A stretch of DNA of 64,000 nucleotides from Microvirga sp. (GCA_029266525.1 JAQSWQ010000002.1:62001-126000); one strand, 5' to 3'. Positions 27,256-36,510 are shown, numbered from the stretch's first letter. A program made the numbers and translations. The notes: generated from the letters alone by a model not told the origin.

Positions 27256-28497
27256 CTATCCCGCGCCGAGCGCGAGCTCCACGAAGCGCGCCGCCGCAAG
27301 CGCCTCGCGGTCGCGGCCGAAAGGGGCGACGATCTGGACCCCCACCGGCAGCCCCGTCGCCCCGATATAGCCCGGAACGTTCACGCAGGGCACGCCGAGA
27401 AGGGTCCAGAGCCGGTTGAAGCGGGCATTCCCGGTTGCGGCGAGCGTCTCTGGGGCCGGTCCCGGCGCCGAGAAGGTCAACAGCACGTCGAGATCGGCGA
27501 ACACCTCGTCGAGCGCGCCGCGAGCGCGATGCGCGGTGCTGCGGGCCGCGTCATAAGCGGCGGCGTCGATCGGCTGGGCCTCGTCGAGATGCTGGCGCAG
27601 CTTCAGGGGGATCTGCTCGCGATGGGCGGCGTATTCCCAGGCGAGCGCCTGCTTCGCCTCGAAGTCCTGCAAGGTCGGATGGACGCGCCAGGCCTCCGCG
27701 ACGACCGCCGGAAGCCCCATCGACTGCACCTTGGCGCCGGCTCGCTCGGCTTCGCGCACCGTATGGCCGAGCGCCGCAGCGCTGTCGGGCTCCGGCTCGC
27801 CCGCGAAATCCTGAGTGACGAGGCCGATCCGCGGGGCGTCCGTCTCGTCGTCGAGCTTCAGCTCCGGCCGGCCCGCGATGGCCGCGAGTCCAAAGGCGAG
27901 GTCCGGCACGGTCGCGGCGAAGAGGCCGACGGTGTCGAGCGCCCAGGAGAAACACTTCACGCCGACGCTCGGCAGGAGGCGGTAGGATGGCTTGATCGCC
28001 GCCGTCCCGCAGAACGAGGCCGGGCGGATGATCGAGCCGCCGGTCTGGGTGCCGAGCGCGAGCGGCACCATGCCGGCCGCGACCGCGGCGGCCGAGCCCG
28101 AGGATGATCCTCCGGGCGTGTGACCGGTGTTCCGGGGATTCCTGGTCGGCGTTGGGTCGAGATGGGCAAAGGCCGTGGTCGCGGTCTTGCCGATCGGCGT
28201 CGCGCCGGCGCGCTTCAGCGCCGTCACCACCGGCGCGTCGGCTTTGGGGCGCCACCCGGCATAGATCTCGGAGCCCATCTCGGTCGGCATGTCGGCGGTG
28301 TCGATGATGTCTTTCACCCCGACCGCGACGCCGCGCAGCGGCCCCTCGGGCGCGGCCCGAGCGGTAACGTCGACATGCACGAAAGCGCGGATCTCGTCAT
28401 CGATTCGCCCGATCGCCTCGTGCGAGGCGCGGATGGCGTCCTGGGGCGAGAGCTCGCCGGCATCGATGCGGCGCAGGAGGTCGAGCAGGGAGATCAT
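27256..28497 (-). CDS. Amidase-signature-family amidase
   Basis: 413 residues from ATG at 28497; the frame stays open far upstream but that part is antisense to the extensin-like gene. Ser-cisSer-Lys triad elements are visible: lysine in AVGVKDIIDTADM (about residue 62), cis-serine in TPGGSSSGSAAAVAAGM (about 134) and nucleophile serine in GTQTGGSIIRPASFCG (about 155). It hydrolyses a carboxamide to acid and ammonia; the substrate is unknown. The closest functional labels are generic amidase or glutamyl-tRNA amidotransferase A-like. There is no GatB/GatC neighbour, and the short length argues against GatA. Confidence 0.9.
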   Translation of the reverse strand: MISLLDLLRRIDAGELSPQDAIRASHEAIGRIDDEIRAFVHVDVTARAAPEGPLRGVAVGVKDIIDTADMPTEMGSEIYAGWRPKADAPVVTALKRAGATPIGKTATTAFAHLDPTPTRNPRNTGHTPGGSSSGSAAAVAAGMVPLALGTQTGGSIIRPASFCGTAAIKPSYRLLPSVGVKCFSWALDTVGLFAATVPDLAFGLAAIAGRPELKLDDETDAPRIGLVTQDFAGEPEPDSAAALGHTVREAERAGAKVQSMGLPAVVAEAWRVHPTLQDFEAKQALAWEYAAHREQIPLKLRQHLDEAQPIDAAAYDAARSTAHRARGALDEVFADLDVLLTFSAPGPAPETLAATGNARFNRLWTLLGVPCVNVPGYIGATGLPVGVQIVAPFGRDREALAAARFVELALGAG

Positions 28498-28611
28498 GGC
28501 GCTCCGTGTAGCACAGGCCCTGCGGGACGGCGCAACGCGCCTCGATTCGATCCAGCGGCCCAGGGCCATCGTTGACGGCGCGTTTACAGGAAGGCCGCAA
28601 TTGTAACCCTC

Positions 28612-29634
28612 ATGCGGCGTGGCTCGGTTGCGTTTTCGGCCTTCGCGCTCATCGGCGTAGCGCTCGCGGGCTGCGGGCTCTTCCGCCACGAGCAGCGCGA
28701 GGCGTGGCGTACCCAGATCGAACAGGCCTGCATCTCGCAGAAGCTCGTCACCCCGACCGCCTACATGTCGCGCTCCTCGCCGATCTACGGGCCGGGCGCC
28801 TGCGGGATGAACTACCCCTTCAAGGTCGCGGCCTTCGCCGGCGGCGCGATCAGCTTGCGGACCCAGGCGACGCTCGCCTGCCCGATCATCCCGACCATCG
28901 ATGGCTGGCTCCTCGAAGTGGTGCAGCCGGCGGCCACCCTGTATTTCAGCACCTCCGTGGTGGAGGTGCGCTCTGGCGGCTATTCCTGCCGCGGGCGCAA
29001 CAGCCGGCGCGGCGCACGCCTGTCCGAGCATGCCTTCGGCAACGCCCTCGACGTGATGGGCTTCCGGCTCGCCGACGGCCGCGAGGTCACGGTGCGCACG
29101 GGCTGGCGCGGGGCGCAAGACGAGCAGGAGTTCCTGCGCGAGGTCTTCGTCGCCGCCTGCAACTACTTCACGACCGTGCTCGGCCCAGGGGCGGACGCCT
29201 TTCACTACGACCATTTCCACCTGGACCTCGCCAGGCACGATGCGCGCGGCGAGCGTCGCGCGTGCAAGCCGGCGCTGAAATTCGAGCCGCGGCTCGGGGC
29301 GGGCGGTCAGGTCCAGGCGCAGCGCCGGCAGTGGGAGCCGGCCGATCCTGCCCCGGACGACATGGAGGAGGATGACGACCCCTTCGCCGTGTCGTCGAAG
29401 CCGACGGCCGCGAAGGGCGCCTTCGCCTCTACGCCGCCGCCGAGCGCGCCCCAGAGCTACGCGTCGCAGGCCGCCCCGGCCGCGCCCCCGCAGGCTTATG
29501 TGCCGCCGCGGACGGTTGCGCCGTCCTATCCGCCGCACGCCGCGCGAGAGCCCGTTCTTCCGCCGGCGGGGGTCGGGCCGAGCCGGCCGATGGTGCTCCA
29601 GCCGCACCTGTGGACCGGAAGCACCATCTACTGA
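28612..29634 (+). CDS. Extensin-like C-terminal domain lipoprotein
   Basis: 340 residues. Lipobox IGVALAGC near residue 22 predicts an outer- or inner-membrane lipoprotein. The extensin_C domain (about residues 40-235) shows the metal/peptidase-like HAFGNALDVMGF and DAFHYDHFHLDLARH blocks (His/Asp pairs), a fold related to D-Ala-D-Ala carboxypeptidases. The tail (about 250-330) is Pro/Ala-rich low complexity. Probable role: cell-wall (peptidoglycan) processing in the periplasm, by fold inference. Divergent from the amidase gene with a 114-bp gap. Confidence 0.85.
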   Translation: MRRGSVAFSAFALIGVALAGCGLFRHEQREAWRTQIEQACISQKLVTPTAYMSRSSPIYGPGACGMNYPFKVAAFAGGAISLRTQATLACPIIPTIDGWLLEVVQPAATLYFSTSVVEVRSGGYSCRGRNSRRGARLSEHAFGNALDVMGFRLADGREVTVRTGWRGAQDEQEFLREVFVAACNYFTTVLGPGADAFHYDHFHLDLARHDARGERRACKPALKFEPRLGAGGQVQAQRRQWEPADPAPDDMEEDDDPFAVSSKPTAAKGAFASTPPPSAPQSYASQAAPAAPPQAYVPPRTVAPSYPPHAAREPVLPPAGVGPSRPMVLQPHLWTGSTIY

Positions 29635-29716
29635 GGATCGCTCGCCGACCGCCGCCGCGCGCTTGACCGGTCGGACCCCGCTTTGCATGGTCGAAGGCAA
29701 AGTCGGGAGTCACGAT

Positions 29717-30163
29717 ATGCGCTGGGCGGCTCTTCTCATCGGGGCGGGATTGCTCGCGGCCTCACCCGTCGCGGCGCTCACCGGGCGGAACGAGGTCGTG
29801 CCGGCCGAGCGGCGCGTCCTTCCTTACGACGCCAACATCCCCGGCTGCGACGACACCGCCGTTCTCGCGAAGGTGGCCCAGCACTTCGCCGAGAAGGAAG
29901 CGAAGTTCTGGAACTCCAACCTCCAGATCGTGCAGTACGAGAACGTCAAGCGTGTCGCCTGGCGCCCCTGGGGGCTCGACTACATCCCGCGCCGCTTCTG
30001 CACCGCGACCGTGTGGATCTCCGACGGCCGCAAGACGCGCGTCGACTACTCGGTTCGCGAGGACCTCGGCATGATCAGCATGACCTGGGGCGTCGAGTTC
30101 TGCGTCCACGGACTGGACCGGAACTGGGCATTCAACCCGGCCTGCAAGATGGCGCGCCCCTGA
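29717..30163 (+). CDS. Exported protein of unknown function
   Basis: 148 residues. N-terminal signal peptide MRWAALLIGAGLLAASPVAA. The mature part contains four cysteines (PGCDDTAVL, RRFCTATVW, VEFCVHGLD, NPACKMARP), suggesting two periplasmic disulphides. Recognisable composition is KEAKFWNSNLQIVQYENVKR followed by WRPWGLDYIPRRFC. Homologues are common in Rhizobiales as conserved hypothetical secreted proteins, and no function is assigned. It lies between the extensin-like gene and rlmJ. A nested hairpin (AGCCG..CCCTC-GCT-GAGGG..CGGCT) follows its stop. Confidence 0.75.
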   Translation: MRWAALLIGAGLLAASPVAALTGRNEVVPAERRVLPYDANIPGCDDTAVLAKVAQHFAEKEAKFWNSNLQIVQYENVKRVAWRPWGLDYIPRRFCTATVWISDGRKTRVDYSVREDLGMISMTWGVEFCVHGLDRNWAFNPACKMARP

Positions 30164-30201
30164 TAAAGCCGAGCCCTCGCTGAGGGTCCCCCCGGCTTGC
30201 C

Positions 30202-31065
30202 GTGAACTACCGCCACGCCTTCCATGCCGGCAACTTCGCCGACGTGATGAAGCACGTCTTTCTCGTCCGCATCCTCGTCCATCTCCAGCGCAAGCAGACG
30301 CCCTTTCGGGTCATCGACACGCATGCCGGTAGCGGCCTCTACGATCTGACCGCCGAGGAGGCCGAGCGCACGCGCGAATGGCGGGAAGGCGTCGGGCGGC
30401 TCGACGAGCCCTTCGCGCCGGCCGTCGAAGAGCTGATTGCGCCTTACCGAGCGATCCTCGCGAAGCTTCACGGCCGCGACCCCAGCGCCTACCCGGGCTC
30501 CCCGTTCATTGCCCGCGAGCTCCTGCGTCGGCAGGATCGGGCCATCTTCGTCGAGCTTCATCGGGCCGACTACGCAGCCCTCGCGCGGCACTTTGCTCGC
30601 GACCGGCTCGCAAAGGCGCTCCATCTAGACGGCTGGACCGCGCTGCACGCGCTCGTCCCGCCGAAGGAGCGCCGTGGCCTCGCTCTGATCGACCCGCCCT
30701 ACGAGGAGCCGGGCGAGCTTACCCGGCTTGCCGCCGAGATGGCGAAGGCCCTGCGCAAATGGCCGACCGGCATCTTCATGGGCTGGTATCCAATCAAGGA
30801 TCCGGCCGATGTCGAGCGGCCGGCCGCCATGCTCGCCGAGGCAGCCGGTCATAAGGGTCTTCGCCTCGAGCTGATGATCGATGCGTCGGCCGCGCCCGAA
30901 CGGCTCAACGGCTGCGGCATCTTCGTGCTCAACCCGCCTTGGATCCTGTCCGAGGAGGCCGAGCTCATCCTGCCAGCGCTCGCCGAGAGGCTCGCGCGTG
31001 CGAGCTTCGGCGCCTTTCGCTGCGAGCCGCTCGCCGCCGCCATTGATTCACAGCCGCCGGGGTGA
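30202..31065 (+). CDS. rlmJ: 23S rRNA (adenine(2030)-N6)-methyltransferase
   Basis: 287 residues from a GTG. Uses S-adenosylmethionine to methylate A2030 of 23S rRNA. The diagnostic opening MNYRHAFHAGNFADVMKHV is intact, followed by a SAM-binding IDTHAGSGLYDL and the catalytic amino-MTase motif IDPPYEEPGE (near residue 166). The ending LNPPWILSEEAE is typical. Length and motif order match RlmJ. Confidence 0.93.
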   Translation: MNYRHAFHAGNFADVMKHVFLVRILVHLQRKQTPFRVIDTHAGSGLYDLTAEEAERTREWREGVGRLDEPFAPAVEELIAPYRAILAKLHGRDPSAYPGSPFIARELLRRQDRAIFVELHRADYAALARHFARDRLAKALHLDGWTALHALVPPKERRGLALIDPPYEEPGELTRLAAEMAKALRKWPTGIFMGWYPIKDPADVERPAAMLAEAAGHKGLRLELMIDASAAPERLNGCGIFVLNPPWILSEEAELILPALAERLARASFGAFRCEPLAAAIDSQPPG

Positions 31066-31096
31066 CAAACGACGGGATCCGCTTTCAGGGGGAAAC

Positions 31097-31705
31097 ATGC
31101 TGGTTCTGCGCTCGTCCGGGGCATCGCCCTTCGTCAGGAAGGTCCGCATCGCAGCGGACATCCTTGGCTTCGCCGACCGCATCCAGGTGGTCGAGGCCGA
31201 CACCATGAACCCCGCTCCCGACCTCCTCAGCCAGAACCCGCTCGGCAAAATCCCGACCCTGGTGCTCGAGAACGGCGAGACGCTCTACGACTCGGCAGTC
31301 ATCCTCGACTACCTCGACGCGCTCGCGGGCGGCGGCGCGATCATCCCGCAGGGCTGGAGCCGTTATGACGCGCTCCGCCTCGAGGCGCTCGCCGACGGCA
31401 TCATGGATGCAGCCCTGCTTCTGGTCTACGAGGGCCGCTGGCGGCCCGAGGAGCACCGCGTGCAAAAATGGGTTGACCACCAGAAGGCCAAGGTCGAGCG
31501 CGGCCTGGACGTGGCGCAAGCCCGGCATGCGAAGCCGGGCGGGCCGACCCATGTCGGGCAGATCGCGCTCGCCTGCGCGCTCGGCTATCTCGACCTTCGC
31601 CACGAGGGCCGCTGGCGCCAGAGCCACCCGAAGCTGGTCGCCTGGCTCGACGATTTCGCGAAGCGCGTTCCGGCCTTCGAGAAGACAAAGGTGGTGCCGG
31701 CCTGA
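31097..31705 (+). CDS. Glutathione S-transferase family protein
   Basis: 202 residues with a CAGGGGGA ribosome site. The N-terminal thioredoxin-like domain reads MLVLRSSGASPFVRKVRIAA with SPF at the active-site turn, NPLGKIPTLVLENG (cis-Pro) and LYDSAVILDYLD (Ser for glutathione). The C-terminal helical domain contains ALACALGYLDLRHEGRW. This is the YibF/GstB-like class, and the substrate is unknown. It is tandem to rlmJ and convergent with pgeF (8-bp gap). Confidence 0.9.
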   Translation: MLVLRSSGASPFVRKVRIAADILGFADRIQVVEADTMNPAPDLLSQNPLGKIPTLVLENGETLYDSAVILDYLDALAGGGAIIPQGWSRYDALRLEALADGIMDAALLLVYEGRWRPEEHRVQKWVDHQKAKVERGLDVAQARHAKPGGPTHVGQIALACALGYLDLRHEGRWRQSHPKLVAWLDDFAKRVPAFEKTKVVPA

Positions 31706-31712
31706 CCTGCCT

Positions 31713-32495
31713 CTACGGCGTGAGCGCGATCGCGGAGATGAGCCGCCCATAATCGGGCTCGCCGCGGTGTGTGGTGCGGCGATAGCTGAAGAAGCGCTCA
31801 TCGTCCGAATAGGTGCAGAGCGAAAGGTCGGCGTATTCGCCGATTCCGCAGGTGGTCAGCCTCGCGCCGATATAAGCGGGAAGGTCGAACATCGAACGGC
31901 CCTCGCGCGGGCTTGGCCGGAAAAAGCGTCCGCTGCCGTCGTCCTGCCCTTGGAACTGCGCGACGAACTCCGGCCCGACCTCATAGGCGTCGCGCCCGAT
32001 GGTCGGGCCGAGCACGGCAATCACTCGTTTCCGATCGGCGCCGAGCCGCTCCATTGCCTCGACCGTCTCTTCGAGGATGCCGCTCAGTGCGCCCCGCCAG
32101 CCGGCGTGGCACGCGGCAGCGATCCCGGCTCCAGGGTCGGCGAGGAGCACGGGCCCGCAATCGGCCGTAGTGATGGCGAGCGCCAGGCCCGGGCGCCGCG
32201 TCACCATGCCGTCGACGCGCGGTCGCGCGTCGCGTGGGAAAGGTGCCTCGACCACGACGGCATCCGGCGAATGGACTTGGTGCACGCTGACGAGCGCCGC
32301 CAAGGGCAGGCCGAGCTGCCCGGCCATGCGTCGCCGGTTCTCGATCACGTGCCTCGGATCGTCGGAGGAGCCGAGGCCGCCGTTGAGCGAAGCGTAGACG
32401 CCCTCCGACACACCGCCGACCCGCGTGAAAAAGGCGTGGCGCACGCCGGAATGCGAGCTGAGCTCCGGCGCTTCGATGAGCATGCCGCTCGTCAT
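31713..32495 (-). CDS. pgeF: Peptidoglycan editing factor PgeF (laccase-domain, YfiH family)
   Basis: 260 residues. Family motifs are VSVHQVHSPDAVVVE, ITTADCGPVLLAD and AACHAGWRGALSGILEETV, which carry the metal-binding His/Cys residues, and YADLSLCTYSDDERFFSYRR. PgeF is a purine-nucleoside/laccase-fold enzyme that keeps non-canonical residues out of peptidoglycan. The start ATG at 32495 overlaps the stop of the upstream methyltransferase (ATGA). A longer upstream reading is the other gene's region. Part of the lgt-midA-pgeF chain. Confidence 0.92.
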   Translation of the reverse strand: MTSGMLIEAPELSSHSGVRHAFFTRVGGVSEGVYASLNGGLGSSDDPRHVIENRRRMAGQLGLPLAALVSVHQVHSPDAVVVEAPFPRDARPRVDGMVTRRPGLALAITTADCGPVLLADPGAGIAAACHAGWRGALSGILEETVEAMERLGADRKRVIAVLGPTIGRDAYEVGPEFVAQFQGQDDGSGRFFRPSPREGRSMFDLPAYIGARLTTCGIGEYADLSLCTYSDDERFFSYRRTTHRGEPDYGRLISAIALTP

Positions 32496-33595
32496 GCAAG
32501 GCTCTCCGCCACGTTCGGCGCCCGCGCAAAGCCGGGGAGTTCTCGGAGATGGGGATGGGAAATGCACAGCACCTTGAAGAGATCGCCCATGCCGCGGGGG
32601 CCCGGGTCGGTCAAGCGGACGAGCGCCTGCTCGATGGCAGCGGCCTGGGGCGGCGTCGCGCGGCGCTGCAGGCGCGCTGCCCTCTCCCGGATGCCGAGCG
32701 CCCTCAGGAAGGCACCCTGCCCGACCGGTCCATGGATTCGCGCGCCCAGCGTCTTCGCCGCGGCGGCAAGCTTGGCGAAATCAACATGCACGGTGAGGTC
32801 CGCGGCACCGGGCGTGGCGAGCGGGTCGGCGTGGACGTGACGTTTCATGGCCTGGAACGTCTCGCCGGTACCCGGGCCGTTGTAACCGTAGTCGATCACA
32901 AGGGCGGCGCCGCCCAGTGCCGCGAGCCGAGCGGCGATCGCGTTGACCGTTTCGAGCGCGGCGCCTGGCCATTCGAGCACGTCGCCTGCCCGGCCCCCCG
33001 GTGGGAGACCTTGCGTCGGCGCGGGCGCGAGTCCAAAGGCGAGCTCGCCGTCGAGGCTCAGCCCGACCAGGCGCTCGCACCAGCCGCGATCCGTCCTGAC
33101 GAACTGCCTGGCAGGAAGCGCGTCGAAGAACTCGTTGGCTATCACGATGGCCGGACCGTCGGGCACCTCGGAGAAGCGCTCGCGCCAGCCGATCCGGACG
33201 GGTGCTCCGGCGAGCTTCTCGCGCTGACGCTCGCGCAGGACCGGGCTGGTCTCGACGAGATCCACCTCAACGGCATCGACGAAGGCCGGCCGCAGCCGCG
33301 CCGCCCGCAGGAGATCGGCCATCAGTGTGCCACGGCCCGGGCCGAGCTCGACGAGGCGGACCGGCCGAGGCTCGCGCATGCCGGCCCAGGCCTCGAGGGT
33401 CCAGAGCCCGATGAGCTCGCCAAACATCTGGCTGATCTCCGGCGCGGTGGTGAAGTCGCCAGCAGCGCCAAACGGATCACGGCCCATGTAATAGCCGTGG
33501 ACCGGATGCCCGAGGCAAAGCGCCATGTAGCGCTCGACCGTGATCGGTCCCTCGGCCGCGATGATCCCGCGAAGCTCCTCGTCTAGTGCGGTCAC
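32492..33595 (-). CDS. SAM-dependent methyltransferase, MidA/NDUFAF7 family
   Basis: 367 residues (COG1565). Seen: LRGIIAAEGPITVERYMALC, a signature N-terminus, YMGRDPFGAAGDFTTAPEIS, and a SAM pocket LVELGPGRGTLMADLLRA, then VIANEFFDALPARQFVR. In mitochondria NDUFAF7 methylates an arginine of complex I subunit NDUFS2; the bacterial target is likely a related quinone-binding protein but is unproven. Overlaps lgt upstream and pgeF downstream by 4 bp each, indicating one translationally coupled operon. Confidence 0.9.
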   Translation of the reverse strand: MTALDEELRGIIAAEGPITVERYMALCLGHPVHGYYMGRDPFGAAGDFTTAPEISQMFGELIGLWTLEAWAGMREPRPVRLVELGPGRGTLMADLLRAARLRPAFVDAVEVDLVETSPVLRERQREKLAGAPVRIGWRERFSEVPDGPAIVIANEFFDALPARQFVRTDRGWCERLVGLSLDGELAFGLAPAPTQGLPPGGRAGDVLEWPGAALETVNAIAARLAALGGAALVIDYGYNGPGTGETFQAMKRHVHADPLATPGAADLTVHVDFAKLAAAAKTLGARIHGPVGQGAFLRALGIRERAARLQRRATPPQAAAIEQALVRLTDPGPRGMGDLFKVLCISHPHLRELPGFARAPNVAESLA

Positions 33596-34473
33596 GCCGA
33601 GGACGGCTCCGCCGCCTCGGCCGCGCGCGGCCGCGTCCGGCCGCGCAGAGCCAGCCAGATGAAGAGCACGCCGACGAGCGCCATCGGGATCGACAGGAGC
33701 ATGCCCATGGTAACGCCGCCACCAAGCGCCTCGACCGATGAGCCGAACAGGAACCCTAATTGCGGATCGGGCTCGCGGAAGAACTCGCAGACGATCCGCG
33801 CGAGGGCGTAGCCGGCGACGAAGATGCCTCCGAGCAGTCCCGGGCGCCTGAAGCCGAAGCGGCGCACCGCGATCGCCATCAGGATGAGCAGCAGCAGCCC
33901 TTCACCGAGGGCCTCGTAGAGCTGGCTCGGGTGACGCGGCACCGGCCCTCCATCGGGAAACACGACTGCGTAAGGGAAATCCGGCGCCGCGCGGCCCCAT
34001 AGCTCGCCATTGATGAAGTTCGCGATCCGGCCGAAGAACAGCCCGATCGGCGTGACCACTGCCGCGAGATCGAGCATGGCGAGCGGGTTCAGGCGCCGGG
34101 CGCGGGCAAAGAGCACGATCGCGAGGATCGAGCCGAGGAAGCCGCCATGAAACGACATGCCGCCACGCCAGACCGCCAGGATCTCCGAGGGGCGCGCGAG
34201 ATATGAGTTGAAATTGTAAAACAGCACATAGCCGACGCGCCCGCCGAGCACGACGCCGAGCGCCACCCACATGATGAGGTCGTCGATGTCAGTCGTGCTC
34301 GGCTGCCTCAGCCCGCGCCAGTACTCGGCATTCGCCGCAAGGCGCCGCGCGTAGAACCAGCCGCCGAGGAGGCCGACGATATAGGCGAGCGCGTACCAGC
34401 GGATGGCGAGCGGCCCGATCGCGATCGCGACGGGATCGACCGCCGGAAAGGGCAGGACGAGAACGGGCGGCAT
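33592..34473 (-). CDS. lgt: Prolipoprotein diacylglyceryl transferase
   Basis: 293 residues, about seven transmembrane helices. Transfers diacylglyceryl from phosphatidylglycerol to the lipobox cysteine of prolipoproteins at the inner membrane. Conserved pieces: ALGVVLGGRVGYVLFYN, WRGGMSFHGGFLGSI (catalytic-site His/Gly), FFGRIANFINGELWGR (the Lgt signature) and RHPSQLYEALGEG. ATG at 34473 gives MPPVLVLPFPAVDPVA, the usual N-terminus. The frame is open further upstream but runs antisense to ubiK. First gene of the lgt-midA-pgeF unit, divergent from ubiK by 108 bp. Confidence 0.94.
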   Translation of the reverse strand: MPPVLVLPFPAVDPVAIAIGPLAIRWYALAYIVGLLGGWFYARRLAANAEYWRGLRQPSTTDIDDLIMWVALGVVLGGRVGYVLFYNFNSYLARPSEILAVWRGGMSFHGGFLGSILAIVLFARARRLNPLAMLDLAAVVTPIGLFFGRIANFINGELWGRAAPDFPYAVVFPDGGPVPRHPSQLYEALGEGLLLLILMAIAVRRFGFRRPGLLGGIFVAGYALARIVCEFFREPDPQLGFLFGSSVEALGGGVTMGMLLSIPMALVGVLFIWLALRGRTRPRAAEAAEPSSA

Positions 34474-34581
34474 GGCGAACCGGACTTGGACGCCGTCGTC
34501 ACGCGCGTCAACCCTGTTGCCGCGCTCGCGAAAGCCACCACATAACCCCTTTCGACCCCCTTCAGCGATCGGCGCGACCTC

Positions 34582-34875
34582 ATGGCCCAGACCTCGAACC
34601 GCCTCCTCGACGACCTCGCCCGCCTGATGACCGACGCGGTCGGCGCCGCCCAAGGGGTCGGACGCGAGGTCGAGAGTGTCTTCAAGGGCCGAGTCGAGCG
34701 CCTGCTCCAGGACATGAACCTCGCTAACCTCGAGGAGGTCGAGGTCTTGCGCGACATGGTGGTCGCGGCGCGCGAGGAGAACGAGCAGCTCGCGATCCGA
34801 ATGAAGGCGCTTGAGGATCGGCTCGCCGCGCTCGAGGGATTGCCGCGCGGCCGCGACGACGCGCCCACGGTCTGA
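34582..34875 (+). CDS. ubiK: Ubiquinone biosynthesis accessory factor UbiK (BMFP domain)
   Basis: 97 residues, almost wholly helical: an amphipathic N-terminal half (LLDDLARLMTDAVGAAQGVG) and a C-terminal coiled coil (EVEVLRDMVVAAREENEQLA ... LEDRLAALEGL), the BMFP/UbiK layout. Members trimerise, fuse membranes in vitro and support ubiquinone synthesis with UbiJ. Often found next to lgt in alphaproteobacteria, which fits this divergent arrangement. Confidence 0.88.
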   Translation: MAQTSNRLLDDLARLMTDAVGAAQGVGREVESVFKGRVERLLQDMNLANLEEVEVLRDMVVAAREENEQLAIRMKALEDRLAALEGLPRGRDDAPTV

Positions 34876-35163
34876 CATACCGCTTTCGTGGCTCGATTCC
34901 TAACCTTCGTCCTGTGGACGGACTCGCGGCGGCGATTGTAAGACCCGCCCGAATCTTCGACCCTGCCCGAGGATTTGAAAAGGGGGAGGGCAGCGGGCTA
35001 CGCTCTTGACGACTGATTCGCGTGGGGCGGCGGGTCTCATCTCTTCCTGAGCTTCCGTCTTCACGGAGCTATACTTCGGCGACCCGGCTTCGCCCGACGT
35101 TTTGTCGCCCAAGTTCGATGCGGCTTCGCAGTTCTTTCGCTCGAAAGAGCATCAGGGGACGAC
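34876..35163. other. 288-bp intergenic region before the YbjN gene
   Basis: No gene seen. It contains a TTGACG hexamer near 35008 that could be a -35 element for the YbjN-proC unit, but no good -10 at the right distance. No repeat of the families seen elsewhere. Confidence 0.3.
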
Positions 35164-35664
35164 ATGACCCAGCTTCACATCGAAACCGACCGCGCCGAGC
35201 ATCCCCTCGACGTGGTGGAGCGGCTTGCCGCGCTTCGGGACTGGATCTTCGATCGCGCCGAGACCGACGAGATGTCGGTCTCGGTCTCGGCGCGCTGGAC
35301 CGACTACCACATCGCCTTCACCTGGATCGAGGATGTCGAGGCGGTGCATGTCGCCTGCGCCTTCGACCTCAAGGTCCCGGCGCGCCGGCGCGCCGAGGTG
35401 CTGCAGCTGATCGGGCTTGTGAACGAGCAACTCTGGGTTGGTCATTTCGACTTGTGGAGCGGGGAGAACGTGGTGATGTTCCGGCATGCGCTGTTGCTGG
35501 CCGGCGGGGCCGAGCCGACGCAGGGGCAGTGCGAGATGATGCTGAAGGCCGCGGTCGACGCCTGCGAGCGCTACTTCCAGGCCTTCCAGTTCGTGCTCTG
35601 GGCCGGCAAGAGCGCCCGCGAGGCGCTCGACAGCGTGCTGTTCGAGACCGAAGGCGAGGCTTGA
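35164..35664 (+). CDS. YbjN domain-containing protein
   Basis: 166 residues, type III secretion chaperone-like (YbjN) fold with alternating strands and helices. Seen: ETDRAEHPLDVVERLAAL, VSVSARWTDYHIAFTW, RAEVLQLIGLVNEQLWVG and CERYFQAFQFVLWAGKSARE. YbjN proteins are cytoplasmic and affect motility and stress phenotypes in enterics; their role in alphaproteobacteria is unknown. Almost always encoded directly before proC in Rhizobiales, as here with a 4-bp overlap. Confidence 0.85.
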   Translation: MTQLHIETDRAEHPLDVVERLAALRDWIFDRAETDEMSVSVSARWTDYHIAFTWIEDVEAVHVACAFDLKVPARRRAEVLQLIGLVNEQLWVGHFDLWSGENVVMFRHALLLAGGAEPTQGQCEMMLKAAVDACERYFQAFQFVLWAGKSAREALDSVLFETEGEA

Positions 35665-36482
35665 CCGCCGGCCTCCCCGCCTCGCTCGTCCTCGTCGGCG
35701 CGGGGAAGATGGGCGGGGCGATGCTCGAGGGCTGGCTCGCGGTCGGGCTCGACCCCGGCGCGGTCGCCGTGATCGAGCCGAGCCCCTCCGCGCCGCTCGC
35801 CGAGCTCGCCCGCGGCCGCGGCATCCGCCTCAACCCGCCGGCCGGGACGCTCGGCGCGCCGGAAGCGCTGGTGCTGGCGATCAAGCCGCAGGCGCTCGAC
35901 GCCGCCGCGCCCGGCATCGACCCGCTGGTCGGGCCGGACACGCTCCTCGTCTCGATCCTCGCCGGCAAGACCGTCGCCGATCTCGGCCGCGCCCTGCCGA
36001 GCGCGCGTGCCGTGGTGCGCGCCATGCCGAACCTGCCGGCGAGCGTGCGCAAAGGCGCGACCGGCGCCGCCGCGAGCCCCGAGGTCACGCCGGCCCAGAA
36101 GGCCGCCGCCCACGCGCTCCTCGCCGCGATCGGCCATGTCGAGTGGCTCGACACCGAGGACCTGGTCGACGCCGTGACCGCGGTCTCGGGCTCCGGCCCG
36201 GCCTATGTCTTTTACCTCGTCGAATGCCTGGCCGCGGCCGGCGCCGCCGCCGGCCTCCCGGTCGACCTCGCGATGCGGCTTTCGCGCGCCATGGTGGCCG
36301 GCGCCGGCGAGCTCCTGGCCCGGAGCGAGCTTCCCGCCGCGACCTTGCGCGAGAACGTCACCTCGCCCGGCGGCACCACCGCGGCGGCGCTCGACGTGCT
36401 GATGCGCGAGCCGGGGCTCGCCGCGCTGATGCGCGAGGCGGTCGCCGCGGCGAAGCGGCGCGCCGAGGAGCTGTCGGGCTAG
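35661..36482 (+). CDS. proC: Pyrroline-5-carboxylate reductase
   Basis: 273 residues. Last step of proline synthesis: reduces 1-pyrroline-5-carboxylate with NAD(P)H. N-terminal Rossmann fold LVLVGAGKMGGAMLEGWL, VVRAMPNLPASVRKGATGAA, and the C-terminal dimer/substrate segment AVSGSGPAYVFYLVECLAAA ... NVTSPGGTTAAALDVL. The TTG at 35661 overlapping the YbjN stop is the most likely start (MTAGLPASLVLV); no ATG precedes the Rossmann strand in frame. Confidence 0.94.
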   Translation: MTAGLPASLVLVGAGKMGGAMLEGWLAVGLDPGAVAVIEPSPSAPLAELARGRGIRLNPPAGTLGAPEALVLAIKPQALDAAAPGIDPLVGPDTLLVSILAGKTVADLGRALPSARAVVRAMPNLPASVRKGATGAAASPEVTPAQKAAAHALLAAIGHVEWLDTEDLVDAVTAVSGSGPAYVFYLVECLAAAGAAAGLPVDLAMRLSRAMVAGAGELLARSELPAATLRENVTSPGGTTAAALDVLMREPGLAALMREAVAAAKRRAEELSG

Positions 36483-36510
36483 CGCGGGGTGATTTCTCTT
36501 CGAGTCACGT

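Noticed and set aside
28498-29700. Upstream extension of the amidase frame
   Set aside because: It is antisense to the extensin-like lipoprotein gene and low-complexity; the amidase fold begins at 28497.
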